Assembly (NCBI GenBank): GCA_963734365.1
Contig: CAVTGV010000002.1
Coordinates: 481,033 to 545,032 of the forward strand
DNA: 64,000 nucleotides
Direction: 5' to 3'
Source of the DNA: JACVRW01 sp963734365
Lineage (GTDB): Bacteria; Actinomycetota; Thermoleophilia; Solirubrobacterales; Thermoleophilaceae
The stretch's first letter is position 1; every line of letters begins with the position of its first letter. Of this stretch, positions 51,741 to 60,451 are shown one piece after another. Both the position numbers and the translations under genes were made by a program. The notes below the pieces were generated by a model that had not been told where the DNA came from, ran no database searches, and was given only the letters and a program-made list of their open reading frames with translations.

Positions 51741-52975
51741 CCAGACCCACGTCATCGTCGGCGCCAGCCTCGCCGGCGCCAAGGCGGCCGAGACGCTCCG
51801 CGAGGAGGGCTTCGAGGGACGTGTCGTGCTGGTCGGGACGGAGAACGACGGCCCTACGAGCGTCCGCCGCTGTCGAAGGACTACCTGCGCGGGGAGGTGG
51901 GTCGCGAGAAGGTCTACGTCCACGACGAGCGGCTTCTACGCCGAGCACGACATCGAGCTGCGCCTCGGCCGCACGGCGGTGAGCCTCGACACGTCGAGCC
52001 GCGAGGTGGTGCTCGACGACGGCGAGCGGCTGCGCTACGACCGGCTCCTGCTCAGCCACGGGGGCGGAGCCGCGCCGTCTCTCGATCCCAGGAGGTGAGC
52101 TCGAGGCGTTCTCTACCTGCGCAGCGTCGAGGACTCGGACACCCTGCGCGAACGGCTGGACCGCGGTGGCGCGGTGGTTGTGGTCGGCGCCGGCTGGATC
52201 GGCGCCGAGGTAGCCGCTTCCGCCCGTCAGCGCGGCCTCGAGGTCACCGTCCTGGATCCGCTCACGGTCCCGCTCGAGCGGGTGCTCGGGGCCGGAGGTG
52301 GGCGCCATCTACCGCGACATCCATACCGACCACGGCACGCAGATGCTGATGGGGACCGGCGTCGAGGCGTTCGAGGGCGACAAGGCCGTTGAGCGTGTCC
52401 GCACCAGCGATGGGCGCGAGCTGCAGTGCGACTTCGTCGTCGTCGGTGTCGGCGTGCAGCCGCGCATCCGGCTCGCCGCCGAGGCGGGCATCGCAGTCGA
52501 CAACGGCATCCTCGTCGACGAGCACCTGCAGACCAGCGCGCCCGGCGTGTTCGCCGCCGGCGACGTCGCCAACGCCTATCATCCCTTCTACGGCGAGCGG
52601 ATCCGCGTCGAGCACTGGGCCAACGCCCTCAACCAGGGGCCGGCCGCGGCCCGCAACATGCTCGGCCAAGCGGCCGCCTACGAGCGCCTGCCGTACTTCT
52701 TCTCCGATCAGTACGACGTCGGCATGGAGTACACGGGCTTCGCCCGCGACTGGGACCGGGTCGTCTTCCGCGGCGATCCCGCGACGCGGGAGTTCGTCGC
52801 CTTCTGGATGGTCGAGGATCGCGTCGTGGCCGGCATGAACGTCAACGTCTGGGATGTCACCGACCCGATCAAGCGGCTCATCAGCGAACGCGCACCCGTC
52901 GATGACAGCCGCCTCGCCGACCTCGACGTCCCGCTCGACGAGGTCGTCTCCGCCGCGCGAGGAGGTGCAGCATGA
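51730..52975 (+). pseudogene. Ferredoxin/rubredoxin reductase-like flavoprotein with several frameshifts
   Basis: From ATG 51730 the start reads HVIVGASLAGAKAAETLREE. In the next frame come RPYERPPLSKDYLRGEVG and VYVHDE, then the first frame again for AEHDIELRLG; EPRRLSIPGGELE is one frame off, then LYLRSVEDSDTLRERL and VVVVGAGWIGAEVAASA; and from VGAIYRDIH a third frame runs to VSAARGGAA at 52975 with FAAGDVANAYHP. About five single-base shifts are needed to rebuild a normal ~415-residue enzyme. The last frame alone (from 52298) holds the C-terminal half intact and overlaps the transaldolase start. Confidence 0.8.
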
Positions 52976-54114
52976 ACCGCCTCCAAGCGCTCCACGACGC
53001 CGGCGTCTCGATATGGCTCGACACCCTGTCGCGCGAGCTGCTCGACAGCGGCGGCTTCGCTCGGCTGATCGCCGACAGCGCTGTGACGGGGGCCACCTCC
53101 AACCCCACCATCTTCGCCAAGGCGATCACCGGCTCGGACCGCTACGACGCGCAGCTCCACGCTGCCGTCGTTTCAGGAACGCGTGACCCGCAGGAGCTGT
53201 TCCTCGAGCTCGCGCTCGACGACGTCCGCCAGGCAGCTGACCTCCTCCGCTCTACCTACGACGAAAGCGAGGGACGCGACGGGTTCGTCTCGTTCGAGTG
53301 CACGCCAGACCTCGCCGACGACAGCGAAGCCACGATTCAGCAGGCGGTCGAGCTGTGGGCCCGCCTTGACCGGCCCAACGTGATGATCAAGGTCCCGGCC
53401 ACCGCGGCCGGCATCCCCGCAGTTGAGGAGCTCACCGCCCGCGGCGTCAACGTCAACATCACCCTGCTGTTCTCCGTCGCGCGCTACGAGCAGATGATCA
53501 ACGCCTACCTGAGCGGCCTCGAGCGACGACTGGCATCCGGCGACCCCGTCGACGCCATCGCCTCCGTGGCGTCCTTCTTCGTATCGCGCGTCGACGCCAA
53601 GGTCGACCAACTACTTGCCCCTGACTCCAGTCTGCGCGGCCGGGTGGCGATCGCCAACGCGCGGCTGGCGTACGCGCGCTACCTGGACTGCTTCAGCGAG
53701 GACCCTTGTCTCGCCGATGATCGCTGGCGCGCGCTGCGTGACGCGGCCGCTCGGCCCCAACGACCGCTGTGGGCAAGCACGGCCACCAAGAATCCCGCCT
53801 ACTCCGACGTGTTGTACGTCGACAAGCTAATTACTCCGGGCGCGGTCAACACCATGCCCGAAGCCACGCTGCAGGCTTTCGCCGACCATGGCGACCTAGA
53901 GCACGCCGTCAGCATCGCAGGCGCGGCAAATGCAACCCTGCGTCGTGCACGCGACGCGGGTATTGACCTCGGCGCGGTTACCAGCGAGCTCGAGCGCGAG
54001 GGGGTGCGCTCGTTCTGTGACTCCTACCGCGAGCTGCTCGACTGCATCGAGGCCAAGATCCGGACGTCACTCACCGTCAGCAACGCGGCCGCTGCGGACC
54101 GGGTCGGCTCCTGA
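52972..54114 (+). CDS. tal: Transaldolase
   Basis: This 380-residue pentose phosphate enzyme moves a dihydroxyacetone unit between sugar phosphates. It has VSIWLDTLSREL, GATSNPTIFAKAI, the Schiff-base lysine 140 in NVMIKVPATAAGIPAV and ITLLFSVARYEQMI, plus KNPAYSDVLYVD. The length and order match the actinobacterial TalB subtype. AGGAGG precedes the ATG, which overlaps the flavoprotein stop. A truncated copy lies at 41.8-41.9 kb. Confidence 0.95.
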   Translation: MNRLQALHDAGVSIWLDTLSRELLDSGGFARLIADSAVTGATSNPTIFAKAITGSDRYDAQLHAAVVSGTRDPQELFLELALDDVRQAADLLRSTYDESEGRDGFVSFECTPDLADDSEATIQQAVELWARLDRPNVMIKVPATAAGIPAVEELTARGVNVNITLLFSVARYEQMINAYLSGLERRLASGDPVDAIASVASFFVSRVDAKVDQLLAPDSSLRGRVAIANARLAYARYLDCFSEDPCLADDRWRALRDAAARPQRPLWASTATKNPAYSDVLYVDKLITPGAVNTMPEATLQAFADHGDLEHAVSIAGAANATLRRARDAGIDLGAVTSELEREGVRSFCDSYRELLDCIEAKIRTSLTVSNAAAADRVGS

Positions 54115-54219
54115 GTCCTCATGGACTGCGGGGCGCGGCCGGCTGGGCGACAGTCTCGGCGGCCGAGCTGACAGCTGCCACCTCGCGGCGGATGTCCTGC
54201 AAGCGCCGCATCCGCGAGG

Positions 54220-54462
54220 ATGACGACATGCCAAACGGAAGAGCCAGCGGTCCCGCGCTCGCGCGGATCAGAGTCCGCAGCGCGCTCAGCCGTCCCGGCC
54301 CAGCACAATGAACCCGCCGGGCCGGAGCGCGCCGACAAGATCGACGCGATGAGCGAATGCTCGTTCCCAGCGAGCGACCCGCCTGCGGTCTGGACCTGGG
54401 AGGTCAGGCCGCCCGCTGGGCGTAGCCAGCCCAACTGGCGAGCCAGACGCGGAACGCGCTGA
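54220..54462 (+). CDS. Small protein with SFPASDPP motif
   Basis: This 80-residue frame contains ADKIDAMSECSFPASDPPAV followed by WTWEV, a motif that recurs in short bacterial proteins of unknown function (DEASEESFPASDPP type). The part before it is low-complexity. GCGAGG lies directly before ATG 54220, which is too close for an ideal ribosome site, so the real start could be later. The surrounding 54115-54584 holds nothing else recognisable. Confidence 0.45.
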   Translation: MTTCQTEEPAVPRSRGSESAARSAVPAQHNEPAGPERADKIDAMSECSFPASDPPAVWTWEVRPPAGRSQPNWRARRGTR

Positions 54463-54584
54463 CGCGCCCGACCTTCCCGACAGCGGTCCGGCTCACAACC
54501 ATCGCCCTCTCGTTCGGAATGGGCGCCACCCTGGTCCCTTTTGGGCATTGAGCCCCATGGGCGGACACCGATCCCGCAACGACG

Positions 54585-55046
54585 ATGGGTGGCATGCACA
54601 CCCCAGGTCCTCTCCAACAGCGCGCGTCTGAGCTGGTCGAGGCTGCGCGAACCTTCCAAGCGGCGGCTGAACAGCCCGGAGGCCACCCGGCTACCCCCGA
54701 CCTGCTCGCTGACTTGGAGGAAGCACTCCAGGTGCTCAGCGCCGCCTGGTACCAGCTCGCTGCCGACGCCTCCACCGGGATCGCTAAACGCCGCGGGCGC
54801 GAGTCACGAGGCTCCTCATGGACGGAGGTCCATGGACTCACTCGCGAGCAAGAAGTACACCTCATGGGAACATTGCACGACGTCGCCGCGGCATTCGCCG
54901 CCTGTGCACGCACCTGTCGAGAGGGACGATCGACGGTCACACCCATTCTCGCGCGGCGCACCGCCGGACGAGCTGACAATCAGATCCGCGGTGACAACCT
55001 CTCGTGGCCCGAGACCCGTGAACCTCCAATCCAGCACGTCGCGTGA
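54585..55046 (+). CDS. Hypothetical helical protein
   Basis: This 153-residue protein is mostly helical: LQQRASELVEAARTFQAAAE, then LADLEEALQVLSAAWYQLAA and LHDVAAAFAACARTCREG. Starts at 54585 or 54594 (both ATG) are possible; neither has a clear ribosome site. No family is recognised, but the codon bias and amphipathic helices support coding. Confidence 0.55.
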   Translation: MGGMHTPGPLQQRASELVEAARTFQAAAEQPGGHPATPDLLADLEEALQVLSAAWYQLAADASTGIAKRRGRESRGSSWTEVHGLTREQEVHLMGTLHDVAAAFAACARTCREGRSTVTPILARRTAGRADNQIRGDNLSWPETREPPIQHVA

Positions 55047-55444
55047 CCGGCTGCTCAACCCGTCAGCTCCCGTGAGGCAGCCCATCAGCCTGCATGGCGC
55101 CGCCATGACCGCGCGCTGCTGAGCGACGGGGCAGTCCTCGCACTCCGGCCACGGACAGGAACTGCGGCGCGCGATCCGGGCTGCGCGGGTTGTGCTCGCG
55201 CCAGCGGTCAGGGCACACCGGACCTCGCCAGGGCCGCCTAGAGAACGAGCCTAAAGGCCAATCACCCGCCGCCCACCAAACAGGGCACCTCGGCGGCTGC
55301 TCGGGCCAACGCACAGCCAGAGGAATAGATGGCTCGGCCCCGAGCCTTCCACTGGGCGAGTAAGAACGGCTCGTGCGGGTGCGCTAAGGAGATGTGGACC
55401 TGCAGAGTGGACAACAGGCCGGCCCCGGCCGGGCAGCGGCCGAC
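55047..55444. other. Intergenic stretch upstream of the second sigma operon
   Basis: About 400 bases with no credible gene. A copy of the CCCATTG element was looked for and not found. AAGGAG at 55386-55391 precedes an ATG (55392) and a GTG (55394), but the spacing is too short to be convincing. Confidence 0.4.
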
Positions 55445-55624
55445 ATGATCCGCTGGCGCCGGGAGCGGTTGCTGAGCGCGGGCTTCGACCCCGAGTTGGC
55501 CAAGGAGATCTCGCATGAGTCTGGGATGGACCTACACGCCCTGATCGAGCTGGTCGAGCGCGGCTGTCCACCGCCGCTTGCCGCGCGCATCCTTGCGCCG
55601 CTCGAGCAGAGGAGGCGTGCGTGA
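55445..55624 (+). CDS. Small conserved hypothetical protein, sigma-operon partner
   Basis: This 59-residue protein reads MIRWRRERLLSAGFDPELAK and then MDLHALIELVERGCPPPLAA to ILAPLEQRRRA. The pattern of a short helical pair with LVERGCPP is common in small actinobacterial proteins of unknown role. A GTG at 55394 could add 17 residues. Its end overlaps the sigma factor start in GTGA. Confidence 0.6.
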   Translation: MIRWRRERLLSAGFDPELAKEISHESGMDLHALIELVERGCPPPLAARILAPLEQRRRA

Positions 55625-56316
55625 GCAGCGCCACTCCCACTGTTAGCCTCCGAGCGGGAATGAGCCCGCGCCTGCCGGTCAGCGCCGCCGCCGGCCAGCC
55701 CGGCCGCGCCCAGGTCGACTCGCGCGCCTGGGTCAGCACCCTGCGCGTACCAGGGCCCGAGCGTGACGAGGCGATCGCACGCCTGCACGACCTGCTGGTG
55801 CGCGCAGCTCGCCACGAGGTCTCACGCCGCCGCGCCGCGCTCTCATACGTACGTGGCGAGGAGCTCGACGACCTGGCAGTGCAGGCCGCCGACGACGCGC
55901 TCGTAGCGGTGCTCGCCAAGCTCGACGACTATCGAGGCGCAAGCCGATTCACCACCTGGGCCTACAAGTTCGCACTGCTCGAGGCCGGCGTCCGCCTGCG
56001 CCGACGAGCGTGGCAGCAACGCGAGGTGGCGCTCGAGCCGGCCGCCTGGCCGCGGATGGCCGACGCAGGCAAGGGCCCTCAGCAGCAAGCCGAAACCGGC
56101 GAGCTGATGCAGGCACTCAAGGAATCAATCGACGGCTGCCTGACTGAGCACCAGCGCGAAGTGCTGGTAGCGCTCGCGCTCAACGGTGTACCGCTCGACG
56201 TGCTCGCCGAGCGGCTCAGCACGACACGCGGAGCGCTCTACAAGACACTTCACGATGCACGGCGAAAGCTGCGCTCCGACCTCTCCGAGAAAGGCTTCAC
56301 GCTTGACACGATCTAG
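55621..56316 (+). CDS. ECF-like RNA polymerase sigma factor, paralogue
   Basis: This 231-residue protein is a close relative of the factor at 38189: region 2 (ELDDLAVQAADDALVAVLAK, RFTTWAYKFALLEAGVRLRR) and region 4 (LTEHQREVLVALALNGVPLD, STTRGALYKTLHDARRKLRS). Unlike its paralogue it is followed by a zinc-finger gene 12 bases later, a likely anti-sigma factor. Confidence 0.88.
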   Translation: MSSATPTVSLRAGMSPRLPVSAAAGQPGRAQVDSRAWVSTLRVPGPERDEAIARLHDLLVRAARHEVSRRRAALSYVRGEELDDLAVQAADDALVAVLAKLDDYRGASRFTTWAYKFALLEAGVRLRRRAWQQREVALEPAAWPRMADAGKGPQQQAETGELMQALKESIDGCLTEHQREVLVALALNGVPLDVLAERLSTTRGALYKTLHDARRKLRSDLSEKGFTLDTI

Positions 56317-56328
56317 CGGATACGGATC

Positions 56329-56565
56329 ATGGACAAGGGCATGAATGACGACACCCTCAAACGACTGCTCGGCCCTGCCGAGCCCGAACTGCTCTGCGAC
56401 GAGTGCTTCGAGAAGATCGACGAGTTCGTAGAGCTCGAGCTGCAGGGTGCAGACGCAGATGATCGAATCCCGGGAATGCGCGCCCACCTCGAGGGCTGCC
56501 CGGCGTGCCACGAGGACTACCACAGCCTCCTCCAGCTCGTACAGAGCGGCGAGCCGAACCACTAA
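56329..56565 (+). CDS. Zinc-finger (zf-HC2-like) putative anti-sigma factor
   Basis: This 78-residue protein has CDECFEKIDEFVELELQ and MRAHLEGCPACHEDYHSLL, giving the HxxxCxxC zinc site of anti-sigma ZAS domains with an extra upstream CxxC. There is no transmembrane helix, so it would act as a soluble, perhaps redox-sensitive, anti-sigma factor. Its place right after the sigma gene supports this. Confidence 0.75.
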   Translation: MDKGMNDDTLKRLLGPAEPELLCDECFEKIDEFVELELQGADADDRIPGMRAHLEGCPACHEDYHSLLQLVQSGEPNH

Positions 56566-56767
56566 AGCTCGCCACGTGACGTAACCCGAGCCTCAAGCGC
56601 GGTCGGCCACAACGGCAAGGGCGGCTGCGTGCGCCTCGCGACCTCGAACAAGGCGCGCCATCACGCGGGAGGTAAGTTCCGCGCCGCTTGCGCCGCTAAG
56701 TCAGTAGGGCCGCCCACATCAACCGGTGGCCGCCAACTGACCAAATCCGTGCCAGAGGAGGCGCACC

Positions 56768-57229
56768 ATGAGCAGTGCCATTGCAGCCGCCCTGCGGCCC
56801 ATCCCAATTCCCACCTCGAAGCTGTTGCGAAGCGACCCCGCCGCGCAGGCCTTCATGCTGCTGCGGATCACGTTCACGGTCGCGCCGATCCTGTTCGGTC
56901 TCGACAAGTTCGCCGAAGTCATGATCAGCGACTGGCCTAAGTACCTCGCGCCCGAGTTCAATGACCTGATCCCTGGAAATGGCCAGGACGCCATGTACAT
57001 CATCGGCGCGGTCGAGATAGTGGCCGGGCTTGTGGTCGCTGTCTCGCCCCGCGTCGGTGGCTTGCTGGTAGCCGGCTGGCTCGGCGGCATCATCGTCAGC
57101 CTGCTGCTGGTGGGCGGCTACGCCGACATCGCCCTGCGCGACTTTGGCCTGCTGCTCGGCGCGCTGACCCTGGCCCGCCTCGCCACTGCCTACTCCCGCC
57201 GCGCACCGGACACGGACCACGTCCGTTAG
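56768..57229 (+). CDS. DoxX-like membrane protein
   Basis: This 153-residue protein has four hydrophobic helices (AFMLLRITFTVAPILFGLDK, MYIIGAVEIVAGLVVAVSP, GGLLVAGWLGGIIVSLLLVG, DFGLLLGALTLARLA). The DoxX family layout and the LFGLDKFAE segment support the call. GAGGAGGCGCACC precedes ATG 56768. DoxX-type proteins are linked to thiosulfate or redox stress in some bacteria. Confidence 0.7.
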   Translation: MSSAIAAALRPIPIPTSKLLRSDPAAQAFMLLRITFTVAPILFGLDKFAEVMISDWPKYLAPEFNDLIPGNGQDAMYIIGAVEIVAGLVVAVSPRVGGLLVAGWLGGIIVSLLLVGGYADIALRDFGLLLGALTLARLATAYSRRAPDTDHVR

Positions 57230-57364
57230 ACGATGGGCAGGGAGCTCCGTCGGCAACGCACCGGCTGATGCTTCACGCTAAGCCGGACCTGCTTCAGTCG
57301 CTGAGCCGCCGAGCGTAGTGCCGCGTTGTTCTTGTCTTGTTCGCGGTGGACGCTTGGCGGACGG

Positions 57365-58750
57365 TCAGGAGGGTGCCCGCAGGCGGGTGAGGTATGCGCC
57401 CGCCGGCTGCGATTCTGGGGTCGTCCAGCCTGGTGTTGAGCTGGATGCGGATGAGCAATGTTCGATAGCGGCGCAGGAGACGGCTGCCGCGGTCGGATAG
57501 GTGGACGGTGAGGGTGGTGACGGCGCGGTCAGGAATCGTTGCTTCGGTCCGGCCGAGCAGTAGTCCCCTCGAGAGTGGGATGGCGGCGGCTGGGTGACCG
57601 CGCCAGCCTCACCTCCAGGCGCAGGCGGCACGACGGCGCCTCGCAGTCGACCGGGTGCGTGGTATAGCTCGCGCAGCGGCGGACGGGCCAAGCTGACCGG
57701 CGGCAGCAGCGGCTGGAGTTCGTGGACGATCCCGACGCTGACCGTCTCGCAGTCGTCCTCGGCGAAGTCGTTCAGGAACAGGGACGAGGCGAGGTCTTGT
57801 CCGGGGCCACAACTGACACGCTGCCGGTTGCGGACCACGTCGGCGTTCAGCCCGCCCCCGACGATGTCGTCGCCGTCGCCGCCACGTGCCGCGGTTTGAT
57901 CCTTCCTGGCCCTCGAGCTGGTCATCGCCGCCGCGCCCGATGAGGAGGTCGCCACCGGTACCGCCCCACAGGGTGTTCGCTCGTCGTCCCCGAGAAGCCG
58001 ATCCTCGCCGCTGCCCCCGACCGCTACCTCCAGCCCGCGCAATGCGTCTCCCTCACCCGGTGCACCGGCGTGGCGATCGGTGCGTGCGAGGTCGACACTC
58101 ACCCCGCGGCGGCGACCCTCGTAGCTGAGCGTGTCGGTGCCAACCCGCCGTCGAACACATCGCGTTCAGACGGCACCGGCTCGGGCGGCCCCCGCAGGGG
58201 CGGGAAGGAGGGCCGCTCGACCTGATCGGGAGGAATGAGGCGGGGCAGCCGCCCGTCCCGCAGCACATCGTCGCCCCCATTCCCTCGCACCACATCGCGG
58301 CCTCTACCGCCGTAGAGCGCATCCGCGAACGGACTTCCCGCGAGCCGGTCATGGCCACTGCCACCGTCGACATTGACTGCCACCGAGGAGGTCACCGTGT
58401 CGTCGCGGTCGCCGCTCAACACGTCGACCGCGAGCGCGGGAGTGCTCGTCGTGCAGGCGACCAGCTGCGCTGTGGACAGCGTGCAGCCCGGCCCCGCACG
58501 GAGCGCTCCGGCCGGCGTCCGTGACTTGGACCTCGCCGGCCGCCTTCAGCGCCACTGTCAGGCGATTCGCCTCGCCGCGGCTGCCCCGGACAACGAGTCG
58601 CTCACCGTAATCCGGTGGACACTGCTTCCTAGTGCAGTCGAAGTAAGAGCGGTCGAGCCGAACCTCGGCCCCCTCAGCCACCGGGACCAAGGAAGCTACG
58701 AGCGCGGCGGCAACAAGCGCACCCACAACGCCGATCCGGGTTCGACCCAT
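57365..58750 (-). pseudogene. Secreted RTX-like calcium-binding repeat protein, multiply frameshifted
   Basis: From ATG 58750 there is a signal peptide (VVGALVAAALVASLVPVAEG) and a beta-rich start. In other frames follow LSGDRDDTVTSSVAVNVDGG, GHDRLAGSPFADALYGGRGR, DVVRGNGGDDVLRDG, VGGSGEDRLLGDDE and GGDGDDIVGGGLNADVV, all GGxGxDxL calcium-binding nonapeptides. Reading them as one protein needs at least four frame changes. No intact product is possible as written. The 3' boundary is approximate. Confidence 0.7.
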
Positions 58751-60109
58751 CCCTGAAAATTGAACACCCCAGCGAACAGCCAGGTTGCGCTATCGCTTTG
58801 CGCTGAAGTCACCAGCGCTGCCTCAACATCGACGCCGCTGGCCACTGCCCCTGCAATGCAAGGCGGTAGTGAACTCTGGTTGATCAGGTCTGCTGCTTTG
58901 GCGTGAAGGCGGGAGCAGCGACGCGGATCCTCTCCGGCCGGGCTTGCCACTCCGGCGTTTGTGGTTGGTCGAGACTGTTGCGTTCGGGTGTTGCGCTCCA
59001 GGGTTTCGCTTCTGAGCGCAACAGGCCGCCGCCCCGCCGCTGGGCTGTTTGTCGGCGCCCCGCCTGGGCTCCTCGAGGAAGGGGGTCCGCCGCTTCGCTG
59101 CGGACCCCCTTCCTCGACATACATAGATATGTGTTGAGTAGTCGGATGAGACCAGTCGTGGAGCCGGTGAGTCGGGTAGGCGGGGCGGCGGCAGGCAAGG
59201 CGGTGAAGGGCAAGGCCAAGGGCATGGATTGTGGGGTCATGGGGTGCGGGTGTAGTGATCGTTCGAGGGGTGGAAATGTTGATGTTGAGGGTTCGGTAGG
59301 CGGGGTGGCGTGCGGGCAAGCTGGGTGGCGGAGCATCAGCGGGCAGCTTCGTTGACGGCAGAAATGTGTCGCCGGGAGGGGCCGTTTTCTCGTTTGCGCC
59401 CTCTCTCACTACGAGACCATGTTTCTCGCCTTCCGTCCGACCGCTCGTCTGGCTCCGCCACGCGCTCGCCGCCCCTGGCGACTAGCCCGCCGGGTCGTTT
59501 CGGGTGCACTCGGTCCGGCGTCGCCAAGGCGGCAGGGAACCTGGCGGCAACCGTTCCGAGTGGCCGCTCAGCCGGCAGCTCGGGGATCAGCGCATACAAC
59601 TTGGGGGGCCAAAGTGGCGCCGTGGCCGTCCTATGGGGTAGAGGGCCAATGCACGTACTTGCTGTTCAGCCGCGCCGCATCCCGCTCGCCGTCAGCTACG
59701 GCGCCCAAGCAGACGTGGCGCGACTCCGGGGCGCCGACGCCGAAGTCTGCACCGCCGGCTCACTATCAGGCGGTTGCCCGCTTCGGTCCCTTCCTTGACG
59801 GGACCATGGTCTTGACCGTTCTCCGACCGCCTGCATGCGCCATCGCGACGCCCGTTGCTATCGACCGTCGCCAGCGCGCGCGAGACCCGCTTTCGAGGAC
59901 GCCGGGCGCTGCCCGCAGTGGGCTACCTCCAAGAGCACGGGAGGACTCGACAGCAGACGGTCACGCGACCGCTTCTCACTCGTGCCGCCGTCACAGCGAC
60001 CGCCGGTTTCCCGGTGCGTTTGCGCCGTCGATGCAGATAGTCGGACCGCCCGTTGCGAGCGCTCCTTGGACCGCTCAAAGCGCCTCGGAACGAAGGAGGA
60101 GCCAAAGCC
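58751..60109. other. Long stretch without recognised genes before the integrase module
   Basis: About 1.36 kb. The first 600 bases are less G/C-rich and contain a strong hairpin (59073-59117). The open frames present on both strands have no codon bias or motifs that persuade me. From 59400 to 60100 one frame gives Arg/Ser/Pro-rich sequence that looks spurious. Confidence 0.45.
59073..59117. repeat. Perfect 18-bp inverted repeat with 9-base loop
   Basis: Arms TCGAGGAAGGGGGTCCGC (59073-59090) and its exact complement (59100-59117) flank CGCTTCGCT. No T run follows. It could be a strong terminator, a processed RNA structure or a recombination/REP-like site. It stands alone with no neighbouring gene. 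Confidence 0.8.
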
Positions 60110-60451
60110 TTGAGCGAGGTCGATCCTCGAGCGGTGCCGCGCCCAACCGAGCCGCCGGATCCGGCAACGAGCACTGAGCCGATCCCCGGCCAACTGAGCC
60201 TAACCCTGACCGCTGAGCCTTCTGTAAGCGAGACGAACGGTCATGCAAATGGCGGACCCGCGCCAAGGCGCCCCGAGATGCTCGACAAGCAGGATCTGGC
60301 TCGATACTTCGGCGTGTCCGTCGATACGATCGAGCGCCTCGTTAAGGCCGGCGAGCTCGCGGCCGTGAGGATCGGGAGCCAAGTCAGGTTCACCCTCGAG
60401 GACGTCGACGGCTTCATCGCCCGGCATCGAACCAGGGAGCGGACATCGTGA
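60110..60451 (+). CDS. Excisionase-family helix-turn-helix protein
   Basis: This 113-residue protein has a disordered N-terminal half and a C-terminal MerR-like winged HTH: MLDKQDLARYFGVSVDTIER, LVKAGELAAVRIGSQVRFTL, EDVDGFIARHR. This is the excise/HTH_17 pattern found before integrases. The TTG at 60110 is chosen because GGAGGAG lies eight bases upstream. It overlaps the integrase start by four bases. Confidence 0.85.
   Translation: MSEVDPRAVPRPTEPPDPATSTEPIPGQLSLTLTAEPSVSETNGHANGGPAPRRPEMLDKQDLARYFGVSVDTIERLVKAGELAAVRIGSQVRFTLEDVDGFIARHRTRERTS

Noticed and set aside
54935..54950. CACACCCATTC near 54.94 kb as another copy of the island element
   Set aside because: It lies inside a coding frame, lacks the GAT half at the right spacing and no gene starts after it.
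58696..59409. Minus-strand 237-codon frame before the hairpin
   Set aside because: Composition is Pro/Ser/Thr/Arg-rich without bias or domains, and it spans the inverted repeat.
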